From NCBI GenBank assembly GCA_947175635.1, contig CAMWNM010000013.1:1-46058 (forward strand): DNA of 46,058 bases, in the 5' to 3' direction. The translations under genes were made by a program, and so were the position numbers. Every line of letters begins with the position of its first letter. The stretch's first letter is position 1. Positions 15,992-24,036 of the stretch are shown piece after piece. The stretch is from an uncultured Bacteroidales bacterium (GTDB lineage Bacteria > Bacteroidota > Bacteroidia > Bacteroidales > P3). Under the pieces are notes generated by a model. It worked only from the letters and a program-made list of their open reading frames with translations, was not told where the DNA came from and did not search any database.

Positions 15992-18900
15992 ATGCGGTGT
16001 TGTAAAATTTACCGTTTTATAACGACAACACTTTTCCTCTTTATTTCTCCATTCGTTTTTTCGCAGGTGAAAGTGAATATTGAAATAGAGGGAGAAGGGG
16101 TTGTTTGTATCCAAGACTCATCGTTTGACGGGCCGGGTCGATATAAATATGAAGATGCGGAGTTCTTCTGGCCTTGGTGGGGATGGGAAGAAGCTTTAAC
16201 TATTCGAATCAAGCCGGGAAAACAATGTTATCTGGATGGTGTATGGGTAAGCCAATCGGAATCTGACAGTTCAATACAGATACCGAAGAGTTCTATTTAT
16301 GCGGTTGTGCCGTTGGATCCTGCATCAAGCCATAAACTAAAACCGATTGGTATAGAAAAAAATGAACTATGTTACGATGTACCGGAAGCAGAAAAATTTG
16401 CCACATACCGTTTCGTATTTAAGAATGTAAAGCCTTGGGACGGTACACTTTCTCAGCCATGTATGGCTGGAACACATTGTTTAGTCTATACGGCAGAGGA
16501 GTTGATATATGCATGTACACAATCTTTTGATTTTATTCCCTCAAACTATTTGATACATATAAGTTTGCAGAACAATATTGATCTTAACGGAAAAGAGATA
16601 TCCAGCCATAATGGGAGAAGAGGTATGATGTTGTTTGGCAATAACAGGACGATAAAGAACTGTTACGGACAAAAGAATAGAGAACTTTTTGCGAATATGT
16701 CGTACATATCCCAATTACATGTGTTAAGTGGAAATGTGCAACTTTTTTCCAATAATAATAATCCAGCTTATAGGACTATTACGGAGTGTACATCAAATAC
16801 GGATGATTCTACTTCTGGCGGCCCTGTATTTTTTGTGGGAGACAATGACTATGGGCCTTCAGGAAACTGTATCAATTTTGGCGATAATGGGGGCGCCCAA
16901 AGTTTTTTCAAGAGAAAGACAAGGATTGCTGCTGAATATAACTGGATTAGACCAGTGGCAAATCTTATTAATTGGGGTAGTTCTAAAGTTATATCGTTTT
17001 CCAATGACAGTGTGGGGTGTTTTGAAATGGATCGATGGACTCAGCCCATCAATTTCTTTAATTATGGAAAAACAGAGCGTTTTTGGTCTCTTGAAAAGAC
17101 GGATAAAGAATGTCTTTTGTTTAACAACAGCATTCTTGGCTCCAAAGCGTTTGGAGGGGCGAAAGATTCCGCAGGATATTACAGCATACCCAACGATAAG
17201 CTGACGGATTCGGCGTTCATGCGCAGCCTGATGGGAGATAGCGCCGAGCAGGACTTCATCTTCGAGGATGGCTTCTATCCGCGGCTTCGGCATATGGATG
17301 AGCGCCCGGGGCGGTTGTCGGCCTCGCCGATACTGCTGTATCCTGGTGAGAATGTGGATGATGTGAAGAATCCTTTTTATGTGGATACGAATTACGGGGT
17401 AAGATGGATATCCCTGTCGGAAGGTCTGGTGGATATTGTGGGCGACTCGGGCTATGTGCGGATGCCCGTAGCCAAGGACAGTGTAGTTCGGATAGAGGCG
17501 TGGAAGGAGGAGTTCAGCAAGCATGTGTACCTAACGATTCGGGGGAGAAGTTTCATCAACGAGGATTTGGGATACGATACGGTCTGTCCAGGAGATTCGG
17601 TGCGGATGGAGAGGACCTATGCGCGGCAGGCGGGGTGGAACTACGAGGTGGTTTGGGGCGATGGCAATGATGCGACACCGGACACGGTATACCGCCTGTA
17701 CCTGCACCACCATCCCACGTACCGGGAGGAGGTGTGCCGGGTTGCCGTGGAGCGGGATTCGCTGCCGTACATCCACGGCGGGGACACGATATGGAGATTC
17801 GGGGACACGGAGCTGCGCCGCTACCTTACGGTGCACGGTTGCGACAGCATCCAGTACCTGCGTCTCGACACGCTGTACGTTCACCGGGAGCGCCATTTCC
17901 ACGACACGCTGGAGGGATGCGTTGGGGACACGCTGCGTTGGCGTGGCCGGACCATCTCACAACCGGGTGCGTATGCCGATACGGTGCGGGACCCTTACAG
18001 GGGCGGCACGGACAGCATATACCACCTGCGCGCCGATATATACCCGAGTCACAGCCAAAGTTATACCGACAGCTGTTACATTGAGGAACTGCCCCACACG
18101 GTGGGGGGGCGACCGATGGCGGATTTCGGTCAGCGCACGGGGCACTACCTGACGGCACACGGTTGCGACAGCACGGTGAGCTACGAGTTGTTGCGTCGCT
18201 GGCGGCACTACCGAGTGCAGGTGAAGGTGCGGGGGGAAGGAGTGTCGGACGTGACGGACACCACCTTGCGCGAGGACGGTTTCCTGTGGATCACGCTCAC
18301 GGCCACCCCCTGCCACAGGTTGGACAGCCTGCGGGTGGATGGCAGGGACGTGCCGCCGCAATCCCGCTGCCTGCTGGAGAACCTGGAGGGGGACTGCATG
18401 GTGGAGGCGGTGTTTGCCGCGCGGCCTTCGGCGGGGGAGCTGGAGTTGGAGGTGTGCGCGGACTCGTTGCCGGTATATTATTCAGGGGTGCCCTACGGGG
18501 AGGGGTTGCATGAGGTGCGCCTCTCCACGGCGGAGGGTTGCGACAGCGTGTTGCGGCTGCGGGTGAGCGGGCGTGAGAACACGGCCATGATTTCGGTTTT
18601 GGATACGATAGCGCCGCTCTGCGGGGAGAGCGAGATAAGATTCACCTATGCGGTGGAGGCGGGCAGCCCGCGCAGACTGCGCGTGGCGTTCGATGATGCC
18701 GCCCGCGCCTCGGGTTTCCGGGACACCGCACTGGCTGTCGGGGGCGGCGGGGGAAAAGTAATCCTGCCGCTGCCGGAAAACGTGGCGCCCGACCGCTACG
18801 GCCTGTGCCTGTATCAGACGGATGGGGCGGGTTGCAGCGCACAGGCGGGGAGTCTCACGTTCGAGGCACGGTATCCGTCGGGCGTCATCGTGCAGAAGTG

Positions 18901-19372
18901 GGACGACGTGCTGTCGGTGCTGTCCCCGGAATACAACGGGGGCTACGAGTTCTCGGGCTACCAGTGGTACCGCAACGGGGAGGCGCTGGCGGGCGCCACC
19001 GGGCCGTACTACACGACAGGGGAGTACTTGCGGACGGGAGACGAATACGCGGTGCTTCTGGAGCGAGCCTCGGACGGGTTGCGACTGCTGAGTTGCGTCT
19101 ATAAGGCGCGTCGTGCGCCCGGGGAGTCGTTGCTTCACATCGTGCCGAATCCGTCGCGAGGCGGGGAGGAGGTGTTGGTTACGGTGGCGGGGAAGCCGGA
19201 GTCGTCGGGGTACATGGAGGTGTACGAGGGGACGGGTCGTCGGGTTTACCGCGGTCGTTTCGAGGGCGGCACGCACGTGTTGGTCGGTTTTCGCATCCCG
19301 GGAACGTATCTGGTGCGCGCCGTATCGGAAGACGGTAAGTGGACGGCCTCCGGTAAAATGGTGATAATGTAA
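15992..19372 (+). CDS. Large T9SS-secreted protein: beta-helix-like N-terminus plus GCDS-repeat region (operon gene 4)
   Basis: A 1126-residue protein with a signal peptide (RFITTTLFLFISPFVFSQ). Residues about 165-400 resemble the GLUG/beta-helix type region of Bacteroidota surface proteins (VYTAEELIYACTQ, LQNNIDLNGKEI, MMLFGNNRTIKNCYG). Residues about 520-870 contain at least three modules with the core GCDS followed by a beta strand (LTVHGCDSIQYLRL, LTAHGCDSTVSYEL, STAEGCDSVLRLRV). Next is a PKD-like module (YQWYRNGEALAGATGPYY) and a T9SS type A domain at about 1047-1126 (IVPNPSRGG, then GTYLVRAV and KMVIM). Base composition switches near 17,150-17,230: row 16501-16560 has 16 G+C in 60, row 18301-18360 has 44. 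The gap from gene 3 is 9 nt. Confidence 0.85.
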   Translation: MRCCKIYRFITTTLFLFISPFVFSQVKVNIEIEGEGVVCIQDSSFDGPGRYKYEDAEFFWPWWGWEEALTIRIKPGKQCYLDGVWVSQSESDSSIQIPKSSIYAVVPLDPASSHKLKPIGIEKNELCYDVPEAEKFATYRFVFKNVKPWDGTLSQPCMAGTHCLVYTAEELIYACTQSFDFIPSNYLIHISLQNNIDLNGKEISSHNGRRGMMLFGNNRTIKNCYGQKNRELFANMSYISQLHVLSGNVQLFSNNNNPAYRTITECTSNTDDSTSGGPVFFVGDNDYGPSGNCINFGDNGGAQSFFKRKTRIAAEYNWIRPVANLINWGSSKVISFSNDSVGCFEMDRWTQPINFFNYGKTERFWSLEKTDKECLLFNNSILGSKAFGGAKDSAGYYSIPNDKLTDSAFMRSLMGDSAEQDFIFEDGFYPRLRHMDERPGRLSASPILLYPGENVDDVKNPFYVDTNYGVRWISLSEGLVDIVGDSGYVRMPVAKDSVVRIEAWKEEFSKHVYLTIRGRSFINEDLGYDTVCPGDSVRMERTYARQAGWNYEVVWGDGNDATPDTVYRLYLHHHPTYREEVCRVAVERDSLPYIHGGDTIWRFGDTELRRYLTVHGCDSIQYLRLDTLYVHRERHFHDTLEGCVGDTLRWRGRTISQPGAYADTVRDPYRGGTDSIYHLRADIYPSHSQSYTDSCYIEELPHTVGGRPMADFGQRTGHYLTAHGCDSTVSYELLRRWRHYRVQVKVRGEGVSDVTDTTLREDGFLWITLTATPCHRLDSLRVDGRDVPPQSRCLLENLEGDCMVEAVFAARPSAGELELEVCADSLPVYYSGVPYGEGLHEVRLSTAEGCDSVLRLRVSGRENTAMISVLDTIAPLCGESEIRFTYAVEAGSPRRLRVAFDDAARASGFRDTALAVGGGGGKVILPLPENVAPDRYGLCLYQTDGAGCSAQAGSLTFEARYPSGVIVQKWDDVLSVLSPEYNGGYEFSGYQWYRNGEALAGATGPYYTTGEYLRTGDEYAVLLERASDGLRLLSCVYKARRAPGESLLHIVPNPSRGGEEVLVTVAGKPESSGYMEVYEGTGRRVYRGRFEGGTHVLVGFRIPGTYLVRAVSEDGKWTASGKMVIM

Positions 19373-19380
19373 CGGATATT

Positions 19381-20331
19381 ATGGGTGTATTGAAGATATG
19401 CGGAATCGGGAACGGGCTTCGTCCGGGAGCGCGCGGGTGCATGTGTGTGCTGCTGTTGTTATGCTTTACGGGCGGCCTTCATGCCGGCGGCACGCTCGAT
19501 GCCGACAGGCGTCGGCACAAGCTCTCGGTTACGGGCCGGGGCGGCATCGCCACGATGCTGTACCGCCCGGAGAACGGCAGCTACCGTGTGGGCGGCGGCG
19601 GAGGCGTGGGCCTGACCTATGCGTTTTATTTCCTGCCGTACATGGGCGTGGGGAGCGGCCTGGAGTTTTCTTTTTTGCGTTCCTCCTACCGCACGGCCGC
19701 AAGGGACTACACCCAGAATGCCTATGACGGGGATCCGATGTTCGGGGGAGAGGGGGAGCCGTTCTGTTTCCGGGTGGAGATGAGCGGTGAGCATACGGTG
19801 CAGCAGGCCGCCTACCTGTACGTGCCGCTGATGCTCCGTTTCCGGGTGCGGTGGTTCAGTTTCGGGATAGGCGCCAAGGCGGGTTTGCCGATATCGGGCC
19901 GTTACGACCGCTACATGGGAACACTCAAGACATCGGGACTCTACGCGCGTTTTCCGGAGGCTTTCGAGAACATACCCGAACACGGCTTCGTGGATAAGCG
20001 TGCGGCCTACGGGGGCGGACGCCTGGAGCTGCGCACGGATTGGTCGCTGAGTGTGGATTTCGGCATCACATGGCGGCCCGAGGGCAGGGGAAAGGGCAAA
20101 GGCGGCCGGGTTCCGTTCATGGACGTGGGCGTTTTTGCCGACTGGGGCCTGCGTAACTTGCACAGGGCGGCGGATAAGGGCGAGGTTTCCGCCTATCCCG
20201 TCACGTACGACACGGAGGTTTACGGCTGTCTGCGGCATCACGACGGCCTTACAGGTGCATCGGGCAGGCCTGCCGCCCTGCGGAGTCTGGCCGTGGGCGT
20301 CCGTGTGGCCGTGGGCCTGAGCTGGCAGTGA
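19381..20331 (+). CDS. Outer-membrane beta-barrel protein (operon gene 5)
   Basis: A 316-residue protein with a signal sequence; either the ATG at 19381 or the one at 19441 (MCVLLLLCFTGGLHAG) could be the start. After it come amphipathic strands with frequent Gly and aromatics, such as GVGLTYAFYFLPYMGVGSGL, AYLYVPLMLRFRVRWFSFGI and LAVGVRVAVGLSW, ending in an aromatic-containing strand. This fits the small Bacteroidota barrels (PorT-like/OMP_b-brl_2 type). The QDPQFSQY and NPAYAG motifs of PorP/SprF are not seen. It lies 8 nt after gene 4. By analogy with SprB/SprF pairs it may hold or help export the T9SS cargoes, but that is inference. The gene is very GC-rich. Confidence 0.75.
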   Translation: MGVLKICGIGNGLRPGARGCMCVLLLLCFTGGLHAGGTLDADRRRHKLSVTGRGGIATMLYRPENGSYRVGGGGGVGLTYAFYFLPYMGVGSGLEFSFLRSSYRTAARDYTQNAYDGDPMFGGEGEPFCFRVEMSGEHTVQQAAYLYVPLMLRFRVRWFSFGIGAKAGLPISGRYDRYMGTLKTSGLYARFPEAFENIPEHGFVDKRAAYGGGRLELRTDWSLSVDFGITWRPEGRGKGKGGRVPFMDVGVFADWGLRNLHRAADKGEVSAYPVTYDTEVYGCLRHHDGLTGASGRPAALRSLAVGVRVAVGLSWQ

Positions 20332-20338
20332 GGGGCAT

Positions 20339-21496
20339 TCAGGAATTAGCCTGTCTTTGGCCCCTGTTCTTTTGGGCAATCTTGATAAGGCGTGCGATAT
20401 TGTCGATGGCAAGGGCCAGATCCTGCCGGCTTCGGTTGGGCGATAGTTGGCCGTTGGCCTCGTGGACGGTGCTGAAAATGGCCGAGATTCCCTGCCGGTA
20501 TGCGTTTGGCGTATCGTTGTCCGTATCGCCCGCCACCACGATAAGCGGCACGCCGGCTTTTTTTGCCCGTTTGGCGATGCCTCCGATCACCTTGCCCTGC
20601 AGGCTCTGCCCGTCGAACCGGCCTTCTCCGCTGAACACGTAGTCGGTTTCCTTCAGCAAACGGTCAATATCAACGGCCTCCAGCAAAGTGTCGATGCCCG
20701 ATTGCAGTCTGGCTCCGAGAAATACCTTCATGCCGAACCCGCATCCGCCCCCCGCGCCGCTGCCGGGCAGGGATGCGGCCATGCGATGGAGTTTGCGGAC
20801 AACCACCGCATCCAGATGTTGTAAATTCCTGTCCAATCTGTGAACCATGCGGGCATCCGCGCCTTTTTGGGGCGCGAATACGGAAGCCGCGCCTTTTTCC
20901 CCGTAGAGAGGATTTCTTACATCGCACATCGCAATCAGTTCCGTTTTTCCGAGGCGAACATCGAGACCGGAAAGATCTATGTCTTGAATCTTGTTCAACG
21001 TACCCCCTACGGGCACAAACGGATTGCCTTTGGCATCGGTGAACCTGACGCCCAATGCGGCGGCCATGCCGCAGCCTCCGTCGTTGGTGGCGCTGCCGCC
21101 CAATCCTACGATGATTCTCCGGCATCCGGCCTCCAGGGCCGCCTTGATGATTTGGCCAAGGCCGTAAGTGGTGGTGGCGGCCGGGTCAGGGCGGTCTGCC
21201 GCAAGCGGAAGACCGGCGCAGGCGGCCATTTCTATAATGGCGGTCTGGCCGATCTTGCCCCAGGCGACAGGCGTATCCTCGCCATAGGGGCCGCAAACGG
21301 AAAGGCGTTTCCGGCAACCTTGTCCGCACGCCCGCAGGAATGCTTCCACCGTGCCTTCTCCGCCGTCGGCAATGGGAACGGCTGTAATCTTGCAGTCGGG
21401 AAAATGCAACTGGATGCCTTTTTGCAAGATACGGCAAACCTGCACGGAAGAAATAAATCCTTTAAAAGAGTCGGGAAGGATAAGCGCATTTTTCAT
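20339..21496 (-). CDS. glxK: Glycerate kinase (GlxK/GarK type)
   Basis: A 385-residue cytoplasmic enzyme that phosphorylates D-glycerate with ATP to 2- or 3-phosphoglycerate, feeding glycolysis. Conserved blocks are LILPDSFKGFISSVQVCRIL, PIADGGEGTVEAFL, GLGGSATNDGGCGMAAALG, GAGGGCGFG and DYVFSGEGRFDGQSLQGK. The ATG at 21496 begins directly with the family motif. It converges on the outer-membrane barrel gene with only 7 nt between the stops and no visible terminator between them. No glyoxylate or tartronate genes are nearby. Confidence 0.93.
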   Translation of the reverse strand: MKNALILPDSFKGFISSVQVCRILQKGIQLHFPDCKITAVPIADGGEGTVEAFLRACGQGCRKRLSVCGPYGEDTPVAWGKIGQTAIIEMAACAGLPLAADRPDPAATTTYGLGQIIKAALEAGCRRIIVGLGGSATNDGGCGMAAALGVRFTDAKGNPFVPVGGTLNKIQDIDLSGLDVRLGKTELIAMCDVRNPLYGEKGAASVFAPQKGADARMVHRLDRNLQHLDAVVVRKLHRMAASLPGSGAGGGCGFGMKVFLGARLQSGIDTLLEAVDIDRLLKETDYVFSGEGRFDGQSLQGKVIGGIAKRAKKAGVPLIVVAGDTDNDTPNAYRQGISAIFSTVHEANGQLSPNRSRQDLALAIDNIARLIKIAQKNRGQRQANS

Positions 21497-21539
21497 AAGC
21501 GGGCGGAAAGGAAACAGGCGAAATTACCGTTTTTTTTCT

Positions 21540-21547
21540 TAGCTTTG
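21540..21547 (+). promoter_or_regulatory. -7 element of the Omp28-like gene
   Basis: TAGCTTTG matches TAnnTTTG exactly, about 100 nt upstream of the chosen ATG. No TTTG -33 is present at the expected spacing. Confidence 0.45.
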
Positions 21548-21648
21548 CATGGTGTGGTCGGGATAAGGCGGATATGTTTGTGTACTCATATGATAATAAA
21601 AAAGATAAGTTGCTCGATATTGAAATAGAAACCTTAAAAAACACGGTT

Positions 21649-23439
21649 ATGAAAAAAATCTTTTCGTTTTTGTGCATCTCTTTGATGGCGACGGCAGTTG
21701 TTTCGGCGCAGGAGAGGTTTGTAAGTGAAACCGCCCAGAACCGCAAGGCGCTTTTGGAAGAGTATACGGGGATACACTGCGGCTATTGTCCTGACGGACA
21801 TGCGCGGGCCAACGCCTTGTTGGAAAAATATCCCGACGATTTGTTTATCATGAATATCCATGCCGGCGGTTACGCTACGCCTGCGGCCGGCGAGGTGGAC
21901 TTACGCACCCCTTATGGGGAGGCGCTGGCCTCCAATTCAGGACTGAGCGGCTATCCGGCCGGTTCGGTAAGCCGCCATATATTCAGCGGAAATGTAACGG
22001 CCACCGACAGAGGGGCCTGGGCAACGAATGTGCCGAAGATACTGGCGATGCCCAGTTACGTCAATATCGCGGCCAAGGGAACGTTGGATTGGAAAACCCG
22101 CGAACTTACCGTCAAGGTTCAATTATATTACACGGGAAGTGCGGAAGTGGCATCGAATTTTGTTCACGTGGCCATTACGCAGGACAATATCGTGGGGACG
22201 CAAAGCAATTACGGCAACTATAACCCCTCCCAGATTCTGCCCGGCGGAAAATATGTGCACCACCATGCATTTCGGGATTTTCTGACCGGTCAGTGGGGCG
22301 AAGAGGTTTCTTCCGTGGCGGAAGGCGATTTTGTGGAAAAAACCTATACAAAGGTTTTGCCTGAAATTATCGGTAACGTGGATTTGGAACTGATCGATCT
22401 TCACGTGCTTGCATTCGTAACCGAAACCCGAAACGAAGTGGTGAACGCCTGCAATGTGCAGGTGGAACACCTGAACGGCCCCGATTATTATGTGAAACTG
22501 GGCGATCTCTCGCAAGTATTGGATAATTCCTGCGATATGGATGTCCGCATGTCGGTCAAACTGGAGAACAAGATTGCGGCCGAACCGATAACCTCCCTTA
22601 CATTCCGCTATGAAACGCCTGACGGCGAGGGTGAGTTTACCTACGAACCGGAAGAACCGATGGTGGCCGGTTTGAACTATACCTTGACAACTGCCCCCAT
22701 CGCGATATCCTCAAGAAACAAGGAAAAAAACATTGCCCTGCAGGTTGTGAAGATAAACGGCAAGGAATATGAAAACGGAAACGTGGTGGAAGCCAGCGCG
22801 GTGAAGACGATGGGAATCTCTGCCACGTCAGACATCGTCATCAACATCTGGCAAGATAAATACGGCACCGACATCACTTGGCAGCTCAAGGAAATTGAGA
22901 GCGCCACGGTGCTGGCCTCGGGTGGTCCGTATCCCGATTTGTCAGGAACCAGCAACACCAAACAGCAGACGGCAAACGCCACTTTGGCCGACGGTTGCTA
23001 TGTATTTGCCATTTACGATAAGAACAAAGACGGTATCAATACCTCCTACGGGGCCGGTCATCTGTCGGTTGACGATGCCGAGGGCAAGGTTGTTTTCGAA
23101 CACGACGGAAAATACAAGGACAGCTTGCGCTTTTTGGTGAAATTTGATCCGGATTTTGTAAGCAATCAAAAGGAAAATGAGGTTTTCCAAGCGGTTCTTT
23201 TGCCGAATCCCGCTTCCGAATACAGCGTGTTGAAAGTGGATATGCCGGCTGTGAAGAAGGTGCATGTCCGCCTGATGGCCGTTAACGGAAGCTGCGTGTT
23301 GGATCTGGGCAAATCCACCTTGAACGCTGGTTTGCAGGAAATCATGCTTCCCGTAAAGAATCTGAGCGAGGGCATGTATTTTGTAACGGTACAGGGCGAC
23401 GGCGTGAACCTGACCCGTAAGTTGCTGGTGATTCGCTAA
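21649..23439 (+). CDS. Omp28-related T9SS-secreted protein with thioredoxin-like CGYC motif
   Basis: A 596-residue protein starting at ATG 21649 with a signal peptide (MKKIFSFLCISLMATAVVSA). The N-terminal domain matches the Omp28-related family: KALLEEYTGIHCGYCPDG with a thioredoxin-like CxxC (Cys44, Cys47). A T9SS type A sorting domain ends the protein (about 516-596: LLPNPASEY, LSEGMYFVTVQGDG, TRKLLVI). Omp28 was first described as a surface protein of Porphyromonas gingivalis. The CxxC suggests redox or metal chemistry on the cell surface. The longer frame from 21574 has no signal at its N-terminus and is rejected. It is independent of the upstream five-gene operon, with glycerate kinase on the other strand between them. 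Confidence 0.85.
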   Translation: MKKIFSFLCISLMATAVVSAQERFVSETAQNRKALLEEYTGIHCGYCPDGHARANALLEKYPDDLFIMNIHAGGYATPAAGEVDLRTPYGEALASNSGLSGYPAGSVSRHIFSGNVTATDRGAWATNVPKILAMPSYVNIAAKGTLDWKTRELTVKVQLYYTGSAEVASNFVHVAITQDNIVGTQSNYGNYNPSQILPGGKYVHHHAFRDFLTGQWGEEVSSVAEGDFVEKTYTKVLPEIIGNVDLELIDLHVLAFVTETRNEVVNACNVQVEHLNGPDYYVKLGDLSQVLDNSCDMDVRMSVKLENKIAAEPITSLTFRYETPDGEGEFTYEPEEPMVAGLNYTLTTAPIAISSRNKEKNIALQVVKINGKEYENGNVVEASAVKTMGISATSDIVINIWQDKYGTDITWQLKEIESATVLASGGPYPDLSGTSNTKQQTANATLADGCYVFAIYDKNKDGINTSYGAGHLSVDDAEGKVVFEHDGKYKDSLRFLVKFDPDFVSNQKENEVFQAVLLPNPASEYSVLKVDMPAVKKVHVRLMAVNGSCVLDLGKSTLNAGLQEIMLPVKNLSEGMYFVTVQGDGVNLTRKLLVIR

Positions 23440-23457
23440 GCGTGTTGCCGGGGAAAG

Positions 23458-23488
23458 TTTGCACTACCGCTTCTTTTTTGTATTTTTG
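23458..23488 (+). promoter_or_regulatory. Promoter of tRNA-Gly
   Basis: TTTG at 23458-23461 and TATTTTTG at 23481-23488 are 19 nt apart, a complete consensus promoter. Transcription should start a few bases before the mature tRNA at 23499. Confidence 0.8.
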
Positions 23489-23498
23489 CCGCCGTATT

Positions 23499-23571
23499 GC
23501 GGCAGTAGCTCAGTCGGTAGAGTGCAAGCTTCCCAAGCTTGAGGTCGCGGGTTCGAGGCCCGTTTGCCGCT
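23499..23571 (+). tRNA. tRNA-Gly (anticodon CCC)
   Basis: A 73-nt cloverleaf. The acceptor GCGGCAG pairs imperfectly with TTGCCGC, the D arm is GCTC/GAGT, the anticodon stem CAAGC/GCTTG encloses TTCCCAA (anticodon CCC), and the T arm has GGTTCGAGGCC. CCA is not encoded. It has its own promoter and terminator and is therefore a monocistronic tRNA unit. Confidence 0.95.
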
Positions 23572-23580
23572 CAGAAAAGA

Positions 23581-23613
23581 GAAGGCTCCGTTTTCGGAGC
23601 CTTCTTCTTTTTT
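23581..23613 (+). terminator. Intrinsic terminator after tRNA-Gly
   Basis: GAAGGCTCCG (23581-23590) pairs perfectly with CGGAGCCTTC (23595-23604) around a TTTT loop and is followed by a T-rich run to 23613. Confidence 0.9.
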
Positions 23614-23622
23614 GAGGAAGTG

Positions 23623-23976
23623 GTATATGATGACGGCGATAGCCTTAGGATAAGTCAAAAAGATATACCTTTACGGACAAAGGAACCGTCCGTGAAGGTA
23701 TATGAAGACGGCGATAGCCTTAACATAAGGCAAAAAGATATACCTTTAGCGGACAAAGGAACCGTCCGTGAAGGTATATGATGACTGTCTGTTTCACAAC
23801 ATAAGTCAAAATGATATACCTTTAGCGGACAAAGGAACCGTCCGTGAAGGTATATGAAGACAGACTCTACCTCAACTTAAGTCAAAAAGATATACCTTTA
23901 GCGGACAAAGGAACTGTCCGTGAAGGTATATGATGACTGTCTGTTTCACAACATAAGTCAAAATGATATACCTTTG
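23623..23976. repeat. Tandem array of 76-bp units, each with a 44-45 nt hairpin
   Basis: Four full hairpin cores lie at 23662-23705, 23737-23781, 23813-23857 and 23889-23933, with partial units at both ends (from 23623 and to 23976). The period is 75 bp once and 76 bp thereafter. In each core ATATACCTT pairs with AAGGTATAT; a T-G wobble and an A-T pair follow, then CGGAC pairs with GTCCG around a 9-nt loop. Three copies have one bulged G; the first lacks it and is a clean 16-bp stem. The 31-nt spacers differ, but those at 23782-23812 and 23934-23964 are identical. The stretch between tRNA-Gly and ffh has no credible gene; a short open frame across it is just the repeat read through. Confidence 0.9.
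23944..23976 (+). promoter_or_regulatory. Probable promoter of the ffh operon, formed by the last repeat unit
   Basis: TTTC at 23944-23947 (one mismatch to TTTG) and TACCTTTG at 23969-23976 (exact TAnnTTTG) are 21 nt apart. A second weaker -7-like site, TATCTTTA, follows at 23977-23984. The identical spacer at 23782-23812 gives the same arrangement, but there the -7 ends in A (TACCTTTA, 23817-23824). Confidence 0.55.
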
Positions 23977-24036
23977 TATCTTTACGGAAGTAGGGGAGTG
24001 CTTTTGCGGCGCGTACCCGCTTAAAGAAATAATCAA

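Noticed and set aside
19381..20331. Identification of the barrel as PorP/SprF
   Set aside because: The QDPQFSQY-like start and NPAYAG motif of that family are not present; only a generic small-barrel call is supported.
18482..20412. Long minus-strand frames opposite operon genes 4 and 5
   Set aside because: They are Arg/His/Pro-rich translations opposite very GC-rich genes, a known artefact of high GC third positions, without signal or family features.
23499..23571. tRNA-Gly as an integration site for a mobile element
   Set aside because: No integrase, no repeated tRNA 3' end and core genes (ffh onward) directly downstream.
23539..23781. 80-codon + strand frame across tRNA-Gly and the array
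   Set aside because: It begins inside the tRNA gene and reads through a terminator and the repeat units; its repeated peptide is only the DNA repeat translated.
23623..23976. CRISPR-like repeat/spacer pattern
   Set aside because: The repeats are 44-45 nt palindromes with 31-nt spacers, but two spacers are identical and the others are partly similar. No cas gene is nearby, and the terminal partial units do not fit a CRISPR array.
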